From: a bacterium
GTDB lineage: Bacteria > Hydrogenedentota > Hydrogenedentia > Hydrogenedentiales > SLHB01
Reading direction: 5' to 3'
Assembly: GCA_024231375.1 (NCBI GenBank)
Contig: JAAEQP010001657.1
Location: 1 to 22,234 of the forward strand
DNA length: 22,234 bases
Each line of letters starts with the position of its first letter. Positions within the stretch are counted from its first letter, which is position 1. The notes under the pieces are model-generated. The model did no database searches. It saw only the letters and a program-made list of their open reading frames with translations, and was not told the DNA's origin. This document shows positions 1 through 7,443 of the stretch, one piece after another. Made by a program: the position numbers and the translations under genes.

Positions 1-1201
1 GGAATCCGCCGAAGAGCATGCCGCCCTTGGCGTCCCATTCCGACCGGGCGCCCAAGGTGCGCTGCACGACCGCCTGGTTGCCGCTCATGTAGGCGATGGC
101 GAGCACAATACCCAAACCGAAGACGATGCCCGTCCACGGGTAGGGCTTGTCAGTGTCGTGGGGAAGCAGAATGTTGAAATGGCCGCCGTAGGTGGCGAGT
201 TCGTCTACCTCGATCTTGTCCTTGTCGCCCCCGGCCAACGGGGTGAGGGCGCTGATGACGAGTTCCTTCGCCTGGGGACGGACAAGAGCCATTCGCCGCT
301 CTTCGCGAGTCGGCATCGCCTTCTCGTTCTCGGCAAGTTTGGCCTCGACCGCTTCCATGACCGCGGGCAGCTCGACCGACGCGACGCGCATGAAGAATTT
401 GTCGGTGGGCTCATTGTCCGTGTCAAGCACGCGCTCGGTTTTCAATACCTCGAACCCTGCCGCGCCGAGAGCTCCGGACACGGCTGCCTCATCTACGGTT
501 GTCCTGTCGGCGCCCTCGATGGTGAACATGATGCGTGGTTCAAGCTCGGCCACTTTTCGCTGCATCTCCATGGGACCGCCCACTTCCACCATGCTCAGGA
601 TAAGCAGGGCAATGCCGCCCACGAACATGATGATGAGCTGGACCACGTCGACCATGACCACCGCGGACAGGCCGCCGGTGAAGGTGTACACGCCGGTGAT
701 AACGACCATGGCGGCGATGACGACATAGGGGTTCCATCCCAGGATGGTATTGCTCAGTTGGTCACCCGTGACCCACAGCATGAGGGACAACATGGTGAGC
801 AGGAACACGCCCCAGATTCCGCCGTGGATGACGCGGACCGCGGTGTTGTAGCGTTTGCCGAGGAACTCGGGAATGGTGTAGACGCCCGCCCGCCAGAAGT
901 AGGGCACGAAGATGAAGGCCGCGAACACCATGGCCGGCATGGAGCCGATCCAGTCGAAGTTGGCTACGGCGATACCGTCGGTGAAGGCGCCACCGGCCAC
1001 GGCGACGAAGTCCATGGCGCCGATGTCGCTTACCACGATGGACATGCCGATGGCCCAGAAGGGCAGGGCCCGGCCTGCGACGAAGAAATCGCCTGCGTTT
1101 TTCACGTATTTCCCGAAAAACGTACCCAAGGCGAAGACGCCGACCATGTACATCAACACAATGATAATGTCGATGCCTGAGAGACTTCCTGCTGGATCCA
1201 T
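1..1201 (-). CDS. Sodium/solute symporter family protein with large inserted domain, partial (C-terminus outside window)
   Basis: Integral membrane transporter of the SSS (solute:sodium symporter) superfamily, expected to couple Na+ entry to uptake of an unknown solute. The frame is open from the ATG at 1201 to base 1, giving 400 residues; the C-terminus is cut off by the window. Family hallmarks are visible: an N-terminal helix (GIDIIIVLMYMVGVF), FVAGRALPFWAIGMS, an IPEFLGKRYN block, FTGGLSAVVMVDVVQ, and a late SGNQAVVQRTLGAR-type block. Between TM helix 6 (ending near residue 205) and the block beginning LPHDTDKPYP (about residue 346) lies some 140 residues of soluble, charged sequence, where family members usually have a short loop. 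That stretch has a beta-alpha-beta-beta-alpha look (about 220-290). A GAGG lies about 12 bases before the start. It is divergent from the PilT-like gene. Substrate cannot be told from sequence. Confidence 0.88.
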   Translation of the reverse strand, partial: MDPAGSLSGIDIIIVLMYMVGVFALGTFFGKYVKNAGDFFVAGRALPFWAIGMSIVVSDIGAMDFVAVAGGAFTDGIAVANFDWIGSMPAMVFAAFIFVPYFWRAGVYTIPEFLGKRYNTAVRVIHGGIWGVFLLTMLSLMLWVTGDQLSNTILGWNPYVVIAAMVVITGVYTFTGGLSAVVMVDVVQLIIMFVGGIALLILSMVEVGGPMEMQRKVAELEPRIMFTIEGADRTTVDEAAVSGALGAAGFEVLKTERVLDTDNEPTDKFFMRVASVELPAVMEAVEAKLAENEKAMPTREERRMALVRPQAKELVISALTPLAGGDKDKIEVDELATYGGHFNILLPHDTDKPYPWTGIVFGLGIVLAIAYMSGNQAVVQRTLGARSEWDAKGGMLFGGF

Positions 1202-1390
1202 GATATTGAATATCCTCAGAAGTGCTGCCCCGACGGGGCGAATGCCGACCAATCGGGAGAGAGTATGACAGAAGGGGCGGGCGACGGTCAAGGAGATGAC
1301 ATGGATGTCATTGTGAGTGTTGCCGACCTTGGCCGGGGGCATCGTCCGCTGAGGGGCACGCGGAGGAGAAATCGGGAGGAATCCTTGAAA

Positions 1391-1420
1391 TTGACACAAC
1401 AGAGTACTCCATGGTACCCT
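1391..1420 (+). promoter_or_regulatory. Putative sigma70-type promoter for the PilT-like gene
   Basis: A perfect TTGACA (-35, 1391-1396) is followed after 18 bases by a weak TACCCT (-10, 1415-1420), about 50 bases before the start at 1473. It is the best promoter-like match in the 271-base divergent gap 1202-1472. The -10 matches at only three of six bases. Confidence 0.4.
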
Positions 1421-1472
1421 TCGGGGTCTGCGCCTATGGAACGTTTCGGCCCTTTCACGAGGTAACTCTTGC

Positions 1473-2963
1473 ATGTTCATTGGTAGCAATTCACAGAGCA
1501 CGGTTCTGTCCGTGTTCCAGACCGGTGTGACCGAAGTTGTCCGGCAGCTTGGTCCCCCGACAGAAGTAAGTCTCAAGACCAGCAAGTGTGAAATGCAGGC
1601 CCGCGGGGCCGATTTCTCGCAGCGTGTGGACGTGCTCCGCATCGTGTTCGCGGTGAAGGATGGAGCCGATCCTGAAGAGATGGGGCGCGCGCTCCAGGAA
1701 TTGGGCATTGGCGCGCACCTTCAGATGAACAACGGGTCGTGCGCGGTCACGTTGCCGTCGTTCGAGTGGCGCCAGCTTCCCAAGGCGGCGAAGGTTGACG
1801 GGTTCATCGAGTCCTATTGCGTGGAGAGCCTGCGATCAGCCACATGGGAAATTGATGTCAAGTCGTTCAGTAAGCAAAACCTCAAGATCAACGCCATGAT
1901 CGAGACGATGAAGGAGAAGAACTGCTCGGACCTCCATATTCGTGCAGGCTCCCCGCCCTTCATACGGATCGACAACGATCTTCAGCCCATGGATATGCCG
2001 ATCGTCACCGCAGCCGACATGGAAGACACGCTCCTCCAACTTGGGGGCGAGGCCGAACTGAAGCTGCTGGAGACGGAGCGGGAATCGAGTTTCCAATACC
2101 ACGCCGCCGGCATCGGGTACCTGCGTTGCAGTGGATATATCAAGCAAGGCGCCCCCGCGATTGCGATTCGTCTGATTCCGGAAGAGCCGCTTCCCTTCGA
2201 GAAGCTCAACATTCCCGACACGGTTCGCGAGGTCTGCAACAAGCACCGTGGGCTCTTCCTGGTGTGCGGCGTGACCGGTAGCGGGAAGTCGACGACGCTC
2301 GCGGCCATGATCGATTACATCAATGCGACGCGGCACTCGCACATCATCACCGTTGAAGACCCCATCGAGTATGTCTATATCGACAAGAAGAGCATCGTGT
2401 CTCAGCGCCAGGTGGGACGGGACACGTTCTCCTTCGCGAACGCCCTTCGCGGCGCGCTCCGCGAAGACCCTGACACCATTCTCGTGGGTGAGATGCGCGA
2501 CATCGAGACCATCCGTTCGGGCATCAGCGCGGCCGAGACCGGGCACTTGGTATTCAGCACACTGCACACCATGACGGCCGTCGACACGGTGAACCGCGTC
2601 ATCAGTTACTTCCCGCAGGCAGAGCGCGATCTGATTCGACAGGAGTTGGCCTACTCGTTGCAGGGCGTGGTGTGTCAGCGGCTCTTGAGGCGCATCGGCG
2701 GCTGGCGCATTCCGTGTCTCGAGATTCTGCTGGGCGGTAGCCCGCTCGTGCGGGACGCCATCCTGGAGAATGACATCGGCCGTCTCCACAGCATTATCGA
2801 AATCGATTCGGAGATGAAGAGCTTCGACCAGTACGCCGTAGAGCTGTTCCAGGACGGCAAGGTGACCAAGGAAGAGGCCATGTCGGCGTGCAGTAACGAC
2901 GAGGCCTTTGAGCGGGTCATCTCCGGCATCAAGTCCTCGGAAGGCCGCAAACTCCTGGGCTAG
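1473..2963 (+). CDS. pilT: PilT/PilU-family type IV pilus retraction ATPase with extra N-terminal domain
   Basis: Hexameric AAA-like ATPase of the secretion-ATPase (GspE/PilT) family, predicted to power type IV pilus retraction at the inner-membrane base. The Walker A is GVTGSGKST (residues 266-274), the Walker B/Asp-box region DTILVGEMRD (334-343) and the His box GHLVFSTLHT (357-366). The PilT-like N-terminal subdomain starts near residue 140 (KEKNCSDLHIRAGSPP), and the end carries PilT-like EILLGGSPLVRDAI and a FDQYAVELFQDGKVTKEEA tail. At 496 residues it is about 140 longer than typical PilT (roughly 340-370). The extra N-terminus has no motif I recognise. A GAGGT lies nine bases before the ATG. 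No other pilus gene is in view, so whether it drives pili, gliding or another machine is open. Confidence 0.88.
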   Translation: MFIGSNSQSTVLSVFQTGVTEVVRQLGPPTEVSLKTSKCEMQARGADFSQRVDVLRIVFAVKDGADPEEMGRALQELGIGAHLQMNNGSCAVTLPSFEWRQLPKAAKVDGFIESYCVESLRSATWEIDVKSFSKQNLKINAMIETMKEKNCSDLHIRAGSPPFIRIDNDLQPMDMPIVTAADMEDTLLQLGGEAELKLLETERESSFQYHAAGIGYLRCSGYIKQGAPAIAIRLIPEEPLPFEKLNIPDTVREVCNKHRGLFLVCGVTGSGKSTTLAAMIDYINATRHSHIITVEDPIEYVYIDKKSIVSQRQVGRDTFSFANALRGALREDPDTILVGEMRDIETIRSGISAAETGHLVFSTLHTMTAVDTVNRVISYFPQAERDLIRQELAYSLQGVVCQRLLRRIGGWRIPCLEILLGGSPLVRDAILENDIGRLHSIIEIDSEMKSFDQYAVELFQDGKVTKEEAMSACSNDEAFERVISGIKSSEGRKLLG

Positions 2964-2972
2964 CGCCCTCAG

Positions 2973-2990
2973 CTCCCCCCAGTTTGGGAG
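2973..2990 (+). terminator. Weak stem-loop just after the PilT-like gene
   Basis: CTCCC (2973-2977) can pair with GGGAG (2986-2990) ten bases after the stop codon. The stem is only five base pairs and no T-run follows, so it is a marginal terminator candidate. Confidence 0.2.
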
Positions 2991-3038
2991 TCAGACACAA
3001 TCTGGAAGGCTGCAAGACGCGCCCGCAGCGGGAAAGAC

Positions 3039-3075
3039 CCCTCACCCCAACCCTCTCCCGCTGGGAGAGGGGGAA
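3039..3075 (+). repeat. Dispersed CCCTCTCCC/GGGAGAGGG palindromic repeat, copy 1
   Basis: CCCTCTCCC (3051-3059) and GGGAGAGGG (3063-3071) form a perfect 9-bp stem with a three-base loop, preceded by CCTCACCCCAA. A related copy occurs in the opposite orientation at 18502-18525. Short repeats with this core are common between genes in many bacterial genomes; this one lies between two convergent genes. It could also act as a transcript-end hairpin. Confidence 0.6.
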
Positions 3076-3127
3076 GAGCTGGTCTCGCGCGCGATGTGAA
3101 CCACAGACCATCCGGCGCAGTCAACGG

Positions 3128-3156
3128 CTCTCGGGTACCACTTGTGGCCACGAGAG
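3128..3156. terminator. Imperfect hairpin between convergent genes, possible bidirectional terminator
   Basis: CTCTCG (3128-3133) pairs with CGAGAG (3151-3156). Inside, GG can pair with CC, and CCA with TGG around a CTTG loop. It lies between the stop of the PilT-like gene (2963) and the stop of the DUF1015 gene (3202). No T-run follows on either strand, so terminator function is inferred only from place and structure. Confidence 0.3.
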
Positions 3157-3201
3157 TGCCTGACTGGAAACCGGGGGACTACTAACCCTTCTTCATCCCC
3201 C

Positions 3202-4458
3202 TCACACGAATCGGTGGATGACGGCTCCGGACGGCAGTTTCGGGAAGAAATACGTGGCCTTCTCAGGCATGGGATCGCGCGCGTCGGCGCACGCCGTGAC
3301 CTGTTCGGTCAGCGTTGCCTTCACAAGAAACGCCAGTTGCTTGGCCCCCGACTCCACCGCCGCGAGGGCCGCGTCGAACCGCGGCTCGTAGATCAGTTCC
3401 TGACCTTCCGGCAATCCCATGATGTGCTCCAGGATGCCCCGGTGCAGGACGGCCACGTCCAGCGCGCGCCACGCGTCGCTTCGTCCCTCGCCAAGAAGGG
3501 TGGCCCGGTCTTCTTCACGGAGGGTCAAGACGAACGATCCTTCGCCCTGAATCGCCAAGCCGAAGGTGCATCCCGGTCCATCTGCCACGCATTGCGCAAG
3601 GTCGCCGTCGCACGCTTCCACGGTGAAGGATTCCTTCAAACCGTCGAGCAGTTGACGGGCGTCCAGTCCGTCCGGCAGATCGAGCAGCCGGTGCGTAGGC
3701 CACACGATGAGACCAGGTGCGTGGAGTTCCACCAGCCCGATGAGGGCGTAGTCGTAGGCTTGGGGTCCGGCATCCGCATTGGCCGCCCGCATGCGCGCCC
3801 GATGCTCGCAGGCCGTGCGGAAGCGGTGGTGGCCATCGGCAATGTACAGGGTCTTGCCTTCGAAGAACTGGGCCACCCGGTCGTCCGCGGCCACTTGCCA
3901 CATCCGCTGCGTGGTACCGTCAGCCGTGTCCGCCACAACGTCGGGTTCCCGCGATCCCATCTGGGCCAGAAACGGATTCAACGCTCCCTCGGGATCGTCG
4001 TACAGCATGAATACCGCGCCCAGGTTGGCCTGGGCCGTTTCGGTGAGTTGAAGCCGGTCGGAGACCTTCCTATCGAACGTGCGCTCGTGGCCGAGCACCA
4101 CGCCTTCCTCGCCGGGCTCGGGAAGCCGCACCCGCGCGAAGAATCCGCGGCGGCGATGCTTTCGTCCGTCCAGCCCGCAAAACGTCTGCTCCAGCAAGTA
4201 GTACGATTCCTCGTCGTCCTTCTTGAGGACCCCCTTCGCCACCCACTCATCGAGAAGCCGGTTCGCTTCCTGGTACCGGTCGGTTTCTTCGCCGGGCTCG
4301 GGTAGGATCAGATGCACAGTGTTGTACGGGCTCGACGCCGCGAGGCGCGCGCGCGTTTCCGGATCGATCACATCAAAGGGCGGCGTGATGACGCTGTCCA
4401 AGGGACCGGTCTTGTCGCTGTCGAACCGCAATGCTCGGAATGGACGGATGCCTGCCAT
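3202..4458 (-). CDS. DUF1015 family protein (COG4198)
   Basis: Conserved cytosolic protein of the DUF1015 family, 418 residues; the biochemical role is not established. Family hallmarks are the N-terminal IRPFRALRF and TPPFDVID (residues 25-32), YNTVHLILP (45-53), and the central YIADGHHRF block (about 205-213), whose DGHH residues are the likely functional centre. The frame extends upstream to 4557, but the ATG at 4458 is preferred. It has AAAGGAGG upstream, begins exactly where family homology begins, and lies downstream of a near-consensus promoter whose start point (about 4504) falls inside the longer frame. It is convergent with the PilT-like gene and divergent from the deoxyhypusine-synthase-like gene. 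In other genomes this family often sits near serine/3-phosphoglycerate metabolism genes, but none is seen here. Confidence 0.9.
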   Translation of the reverse strand: MAGIRPFRALRFDSDKTGPLDSVITPPFDVIDPETRARLAASSPYNTVHLILPEPGEETDRYQEANRLLDEWVAKGVLKKDDEESYYLLEQTFCGLDGRKHRRRGFFARVRLPEPGEEGVVLGHERTFDRKVSDRLQLTETAQANLGAVFMLYDDPEGALNPFLAQMGSREPDVVADTADGTTQRMWQVAADDRVAQFFEGKTLYIADGHHRFRTACEHRARMRAANADAGPQAYDYALIGLVELHAPGLIVWPTHRLLDLPDGLDARQLLDGLKESFTVEACDGDLAQCVADGPGCTFGLAIQGEGSFVLTLREEDRATLLGEGRSDAWRALDVAVLHRGILEHIMGLPEGQELIYEPRFDAALAAVESGAKQLAFLVKATLTEQVTACADARDPMPEKATYFFPKLPSGAVIHRFV

Positions 4459-4510
4459 TGTGGGGGAGTGCCTCCTTTGGCGTTGAGGATGGAATGCCCA
4501 AGTGCGTGCG

Positions 4511-4539
4511 ATGATATTGTTGCGGGGCGCAAGAGTCAA
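4511..4539 (-). promoter_or_regulatory. Strong sigma70-type promoter for the DUF1015 gene
   Basis: Read on the minus strand, TTGACT (-35, 4534-4539) and TATCAT (-10, 4511-4516) are separated by exactly 17 bases; each matches consensus at five of six positions. The predicted start near 4504 gives a leader of about 46 bases before the ATG at 4458. It supports the shorter start of that gene. Confidence 0.65.
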
Positions 4540-4642
4540 GGAAGGGAGACCTTGCACCTGCGCGGGATGGGCGGCTTGTGGTATTCTTGAGGCCTACATA
4601 CAACTTCATTGGGCGGCGATTGCCGCTTGGAGGACTGGACTC

Positions 4643-5788
4643 ATGCCGTACCCGACGTTGGACCGTCACAAGCTGACCATCAAGCCCCTGCGGGAGCGCA
4701 AAAACAAGGTGTTCATCGAGCGGGACCATGTGCCGCCGGAGGCGGCGCCGCGGCCGTTCGACGAGGCTGCGGACCGTCTCATCGACGAGACGGTGGACCG
4801 GTTGCGCGCGGCCCGCGAGGCGGACAAGTCGCGGATCCTGGCGTTCGGCGCGCATACCATCAAGAACGGTCTGTCGCCGGTGCTGGTGGAACTGGTCGAG
4901 CGAGGCTGGATTACCCACCTGGCCACGAACGGCGCCGGCATCATTCACGACTGGGAATTCGCGTACCAGGGGTCCAGCAGCGAGGACGTGAAAGAGAACA
5001 CGGCCCGCGGGCAGTTCGGCATCTGGCAGGAGACGGGGTTCTACATCAACCTGGCACTGGTCGTGGGCGCGTACGAAGGCCTTGGATACGGCGAAGCAGT
5101 GGGCAAGTTCGTGCAGGAAGAAGGGCTGCGTATTCCGCCTGTCGAGGCCTTGCGCGGCGAGATCATGGATTCGCTCCGGAGCGATCCGGACTTGTCGGCG
5201 GCGGCATGCGATTTGGTGGCCGCGATCAAGGATTTCGATCTGGACCCCGGATGGCTGAAGGTGCCGCATCCGTTCAAGCAGTATGGACTCCAATCCGCGG
5301 CCTACCGGCTGGGCGTGCCGTTCACGGGCCATCCCATGATCGGTCACGACATCATCTACACGCACCCCATGAACCGGTGCGCGGCGATAGGGCGCGCGGC
5401 CGAACGCGATTTTCTGGCGTTCGCGACCAACGTGGGCAACCTCGACGGCGGGGTGTATCTGTCGATTGGGTCGGCGGTCATGTCGCCCATGATCTTTGAG
5501 AAGTCGGTGTCCATGTCGCAGAACTTGGCGAACCAACGCGGTGAAAGTCTGAAGGATCACTTCATGCTGGTGACCGACTTGCAGGAATCGCATTGGGATT
5601 GGACGCAGGGCGAGCCGCCGGAGGACAATCCGGATTACTATCTCCGGTACTGCAAGTCCTTCTCGCGGATGGGCGGCACCATGCGGTATCTGAGTGCCGA
5701 CAACCGCGATCTGCTACTGGCGTTATTGCACCGGCTCGAAGGAATGGAAGACGGCCAAGCCTGGACGCCGCGCGGGGATGCGCGCTAG
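4643..5788 (+). CDS. Deoxyhypusine synthase-like protein of unknown function
   Basis: A 381-residue protein that looks like the bacterial branch of the deoxyhypusine synthase fold. Visible blocks are FGAHTIKNGLSPVLVELVERG, LATNGAGIIHDWEFA, TARGQFGIWQETG, TGHPMIGHDIIYTHP, and GNLDGGVYLSIGSAVM near the C-terminus. These correspond in order to the Rossmann-like NAD-binding segments of that superfamily. Bacteria lack eIF5A, so true hypusine formation is unlikely and the substrate is unknown. The ATG at 4643 follows GGAGG at nine bases' spacing; the longer frame from 4502 lacks such support and would begin with unrelated sequence. Only 37 bases separate it from the GmhA-like gene, so the two are almost certainly co-transcribed. 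From memory, similar proteins sit beside gmhA in delta-proteobacteria, which would tie it to a sugar or surface-polysaccharide pathway. Confidence 0.75.
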   Translation: MPYPTLDRHKLTIKPLRERKNKVFIERDHVPPEAAPRPFDEAADRLIDETVDRLRAAREADKSRILAFGAHTIKNGLSPVLVELVERGWITHLATNGAGIIHDWEFAYQGSSSEDVKENTARGQFGIWQETGFYINLALVVGAYEGLGYGEAVGKFVQEEGLRIPPVEALRGEIMDSLRSDPDLSAAACDLVAAIKDFDLDPGWLKVPHPFKQYGLQSAAYRLGVPFTGHPMIGHDIIYTHPMNRCAAIGRAAERDFLAFATNVGNLDGGVYLSIGSAVMSPMIFEKSVSMSQNLANQRGESLKDHFMLVTDLQESHWDWTQGEPPEDNPDYYLRYCKSFSRMGGTMRYLSADNRDLLLALLHRLEGMEDGQAWTPRGDAR

Positions 5789-5825
5789 GACACGGGCCTT
5801 TGTTTCGCCACGGAGGGAGACCACT

Positions 5826-6485
5826 ATGCCTGGATTGAATGATATCGAACAGCGGATCGTGGACGACATGCTTGCGCGGCGTTCCGACCTGAACGAATGT
5901 CAGGGAGCTTTGCAGGCGCTGCATGATGCGCTGGTGGAATGCTACGATGCCGGCCGCGAGCTGCTGTTGTGCGGCAACGGCGGAAGCAACGCGGACGCGA
6001 TGCACATTGCCGGCGAGTTGTGCAAGAGTTTCGAACGCAAGCGGCCCGTACCGCCGGATGTGGTGGAGCAACTCCAGGGCCTGCCGTACGGCGAGGAACT
6101 GACGCAGCACCTTGAGGCGGGTCTACCGGCCGTTCCGCTGGGGTCCAACGGGGCTCTCAAGACGGCGGTCGAGAACGATTCGCCCCAGCGCGACATTGCC
6201 TTTGCCCAAGAGGCCTTCGCACTAGCCAAACCCGGCGATGTACTGGTCGCCATCTCGACTTCGGGCAACGCGGCCAACTGTCTCATGGCCATGTCCGCGG
6301 TGAAGGCCGTAGGCGGAACGACGGTCTCGTTGACCGGACCCAACGGGGGCAGGATGGCCGAGGCGGCCGACATCGCCATCAAGGCGCCAGGTGACAGCAC
6401 GAAGGTAATTCAAGAGGCGCACCTGGTGCTCTACCATACGGCATGCGCGCTGATCGAAGCCCACTACTTTCCGGATCTGCGATAA
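5826..6485 (+). CDS. gmhA: GmhA-like SIS-domain phosphoheptose isomerase
   Basis: Sugar isomerase of the SIS fold, predicted to convert sedoheptulose 7-phosphate to D-glycero-D-manno-heptose 7-phosphate, the first step to LPS or S-layer heptose. Visible motifs are LLCGNGGSNADAMH (residues 47-60) and the phosphosugar-binding ISTSGN (143-148). Putative zinc ligands H60, E64, Q196 and H204 keep the same Q-to-H spacing of eight as known GmhA enzymes. At 219 residues it is longer than E. coli GmhA (192). Most of the extra length is between about residues 70 and 115 (RKRPVPPDVVEQ onward). The start at 5826 has GGAGG nine bases upstream; an in-frame earlier ATG at 5694 lies inside the previous gene. 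DnaA-initiator-like (DiaA) SIS proteins are the alternative, but the retained metal ligands favour an isomerase. Confidence 0.82.
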   Translation: MPGLNDIEQRIVDDMLARRSDLNECQGALQALHDALVECYDAGRELLLCGNGGSNADAMHIAGELCKSFERKRPVPPDVVEQLQGLPYGEELTQHLEAGLPAVPLGSNGALKTAVENDSPQRDIAFAQEAFALAKPGDVLVAISTSGNAANCLMAMSAVKAVGGTTVSLTGPNGGRMAEAADIAIKAPGDSTKVIQEAHLVLYHTACALIEAHYFPDLR

Positions 6486-6516
6486 CCGCGAGGGACCGCA
6501 ACCGCGAGCCAGTCCC

Positions 6517-7443
6517 GTGGAACCATCCTATCTGAAACTGGCGAGAACGGGTGAGTTGGAGCGCCGCGCTGCCGAAGCGCGACGGATGATGGATCCCTGC
6601 ACACTGTGTCCCCGGCGCTGCCAGGCGGCTCGGGAGAGCGACCAGCGGGGCGCCTGCCGCACGGGTAGGCGGGCGGTCGTCGGCAGCGTCCAGCCCCATT
6701 TCGGCGAAGAGCGGCCGCTCGTGGGACGGCACGGCGCCGACCGCTGCGGTTCGGGCACGATCTTCTTCGCGTGGTGCAACCTCGCATGCGTGTTCTGCCA
6801 GAACAGCGACCTCAGTGCGCAAGGCGTTGGTAGCGAGACCGAGGCAGACGAGTTGGCGTCCATGATGCTGGCACTGCAGGCGCAAGGCTGTCTCAACATC
6901 AACTTCGTCTCACCGTCCCATGTGGTGGCGCAGATTCTGGACGGGTTGGTCATCGCCGTGCGCCGCGGGCTGCGCCTGCCGCTCGTATACAACACGGGAG
7001 GGTACGACGCCGTCAAGACCTTGGCATTGCTGGACGGCATCGTGGACATCTACATGCCCGACATGAAGTACGCCGAGGCTGCCGTCGGGCATCGCCTGTC
7101 GGGGGTTCTGGATTACCCACGCGTAAACCAGGCGGCGGTGCGGGAAATGCGCCGTCAGGTGGGGGACCTGGCGCTGGACGCCCGCGGCGTGGCGCAGCGA
7201 GGGCTCTTGGTGCGGCATCTGGTTCTACCCGATGAGATGGCAGGCACTCCTACGATAGCGGGGTTTCTTGCCAGGGAGATCTCACGAGACACGTACGTGA
7301 ACGTGATGGACCAGTATCACCCCAGCCACCAAGCGTACACGAGTGGATCCCTGAACCGGCGGGTCATGTCCGCGGAACACGCCGACGCCGAGCGCGCGAT
7401 GCGCGAAGCCGGACTGCACCGGCTGGATGGGAACACAGCCTAG
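6517..7443 (+). CDS. Radical SAM protein, PflX/PFL-activating-enzyme-like (COG1313)
   Basis: Cytosolic radical S-adenosylmethionine enzyme, 308 residues. The [4Fe-4S] site is C87-x3-C91-x2-C94 (WCNLACVFCQN). A second cysteine set, C28-x2-C31-x3-C35 with C47, precedes it, as in the PflX/COG1313 group and in AmmeMemoRadiSam relatives. Further family blocks are NINFVSPSHV, VYNTGGYD, DIYMPDMKY, LVRHLVLP and VNVMDQYHPSH. The substrate of this group is unknown; a glycyl-radical-activase role is only by analogy. Translation appears to begin at GTG 6517, 31 bases after the GmhA-like stop. No closer ATG fits and no strong ribosome site is seen, which may mean coupling to the upstream gene. It ends inside a CTAG shared with the stop of the convergent TPR gene. 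Confidence 0.83.
   Translation: MEPSYLKLARTGELERRAAEARRMMDPCTLCPRRCQAARESDQRGACRTGRRAVVGSVQPHFGEERPLVGRHGADRCGSGTIFFAWCNLACVFCQNSDLSAQGVGSETEADELASMMLALQAQGCLNINFVSPSHVVAQILDGLVIAVRRGLRLPLVYNTGGYDAVKTLALLDGIVDIYMPDMKYAEAAVGHRLSGVLDYPRVNQAAVREMRRQVGDLALDARGVAQRGLLVRHLVLPDEMAGTPTIAGFLAREISRDTYVNVMDQYHPSHQAYTSGSLNRRVMSAEHADAERAMREAGLHRLDGNTA

Noticed and set aside
158..1180. 340-residue plus-strand open frame rich in His and Asp
   Set aside because: It is antisense to the clearly recognisable sodium symporter, and its composition is what that codon usage yields in reverse.
1836..2789. Long minus-strand frame inside the PilT-like gene
   Set aside because: No motif or ribosome site; the opposite strand has full Walker A, Walker B and His-box motifs.
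3039..3075. CRISPR-like repeat
   Set aside because: Only one copy is present here, it is palindromic, and there is no spacer array or cas gene.
3142..4305. 387-residue plus-strand frame
   Set aside because: Antisense to the DUF1015 gene, which has family motifs and a promoter.
4373..5593. 406-residue minus-strand frame
   Set aside because: Shadow of the deoxyhypusine synthase-like gene and its promoter region; Arg/His-rich with no domain.
5826..6485. DiaA-type replication regulator
   Set aside because: The SIS protein retains His, Glu, Gln and His metal ligands at GmhA spacing, which favours an isomerase.
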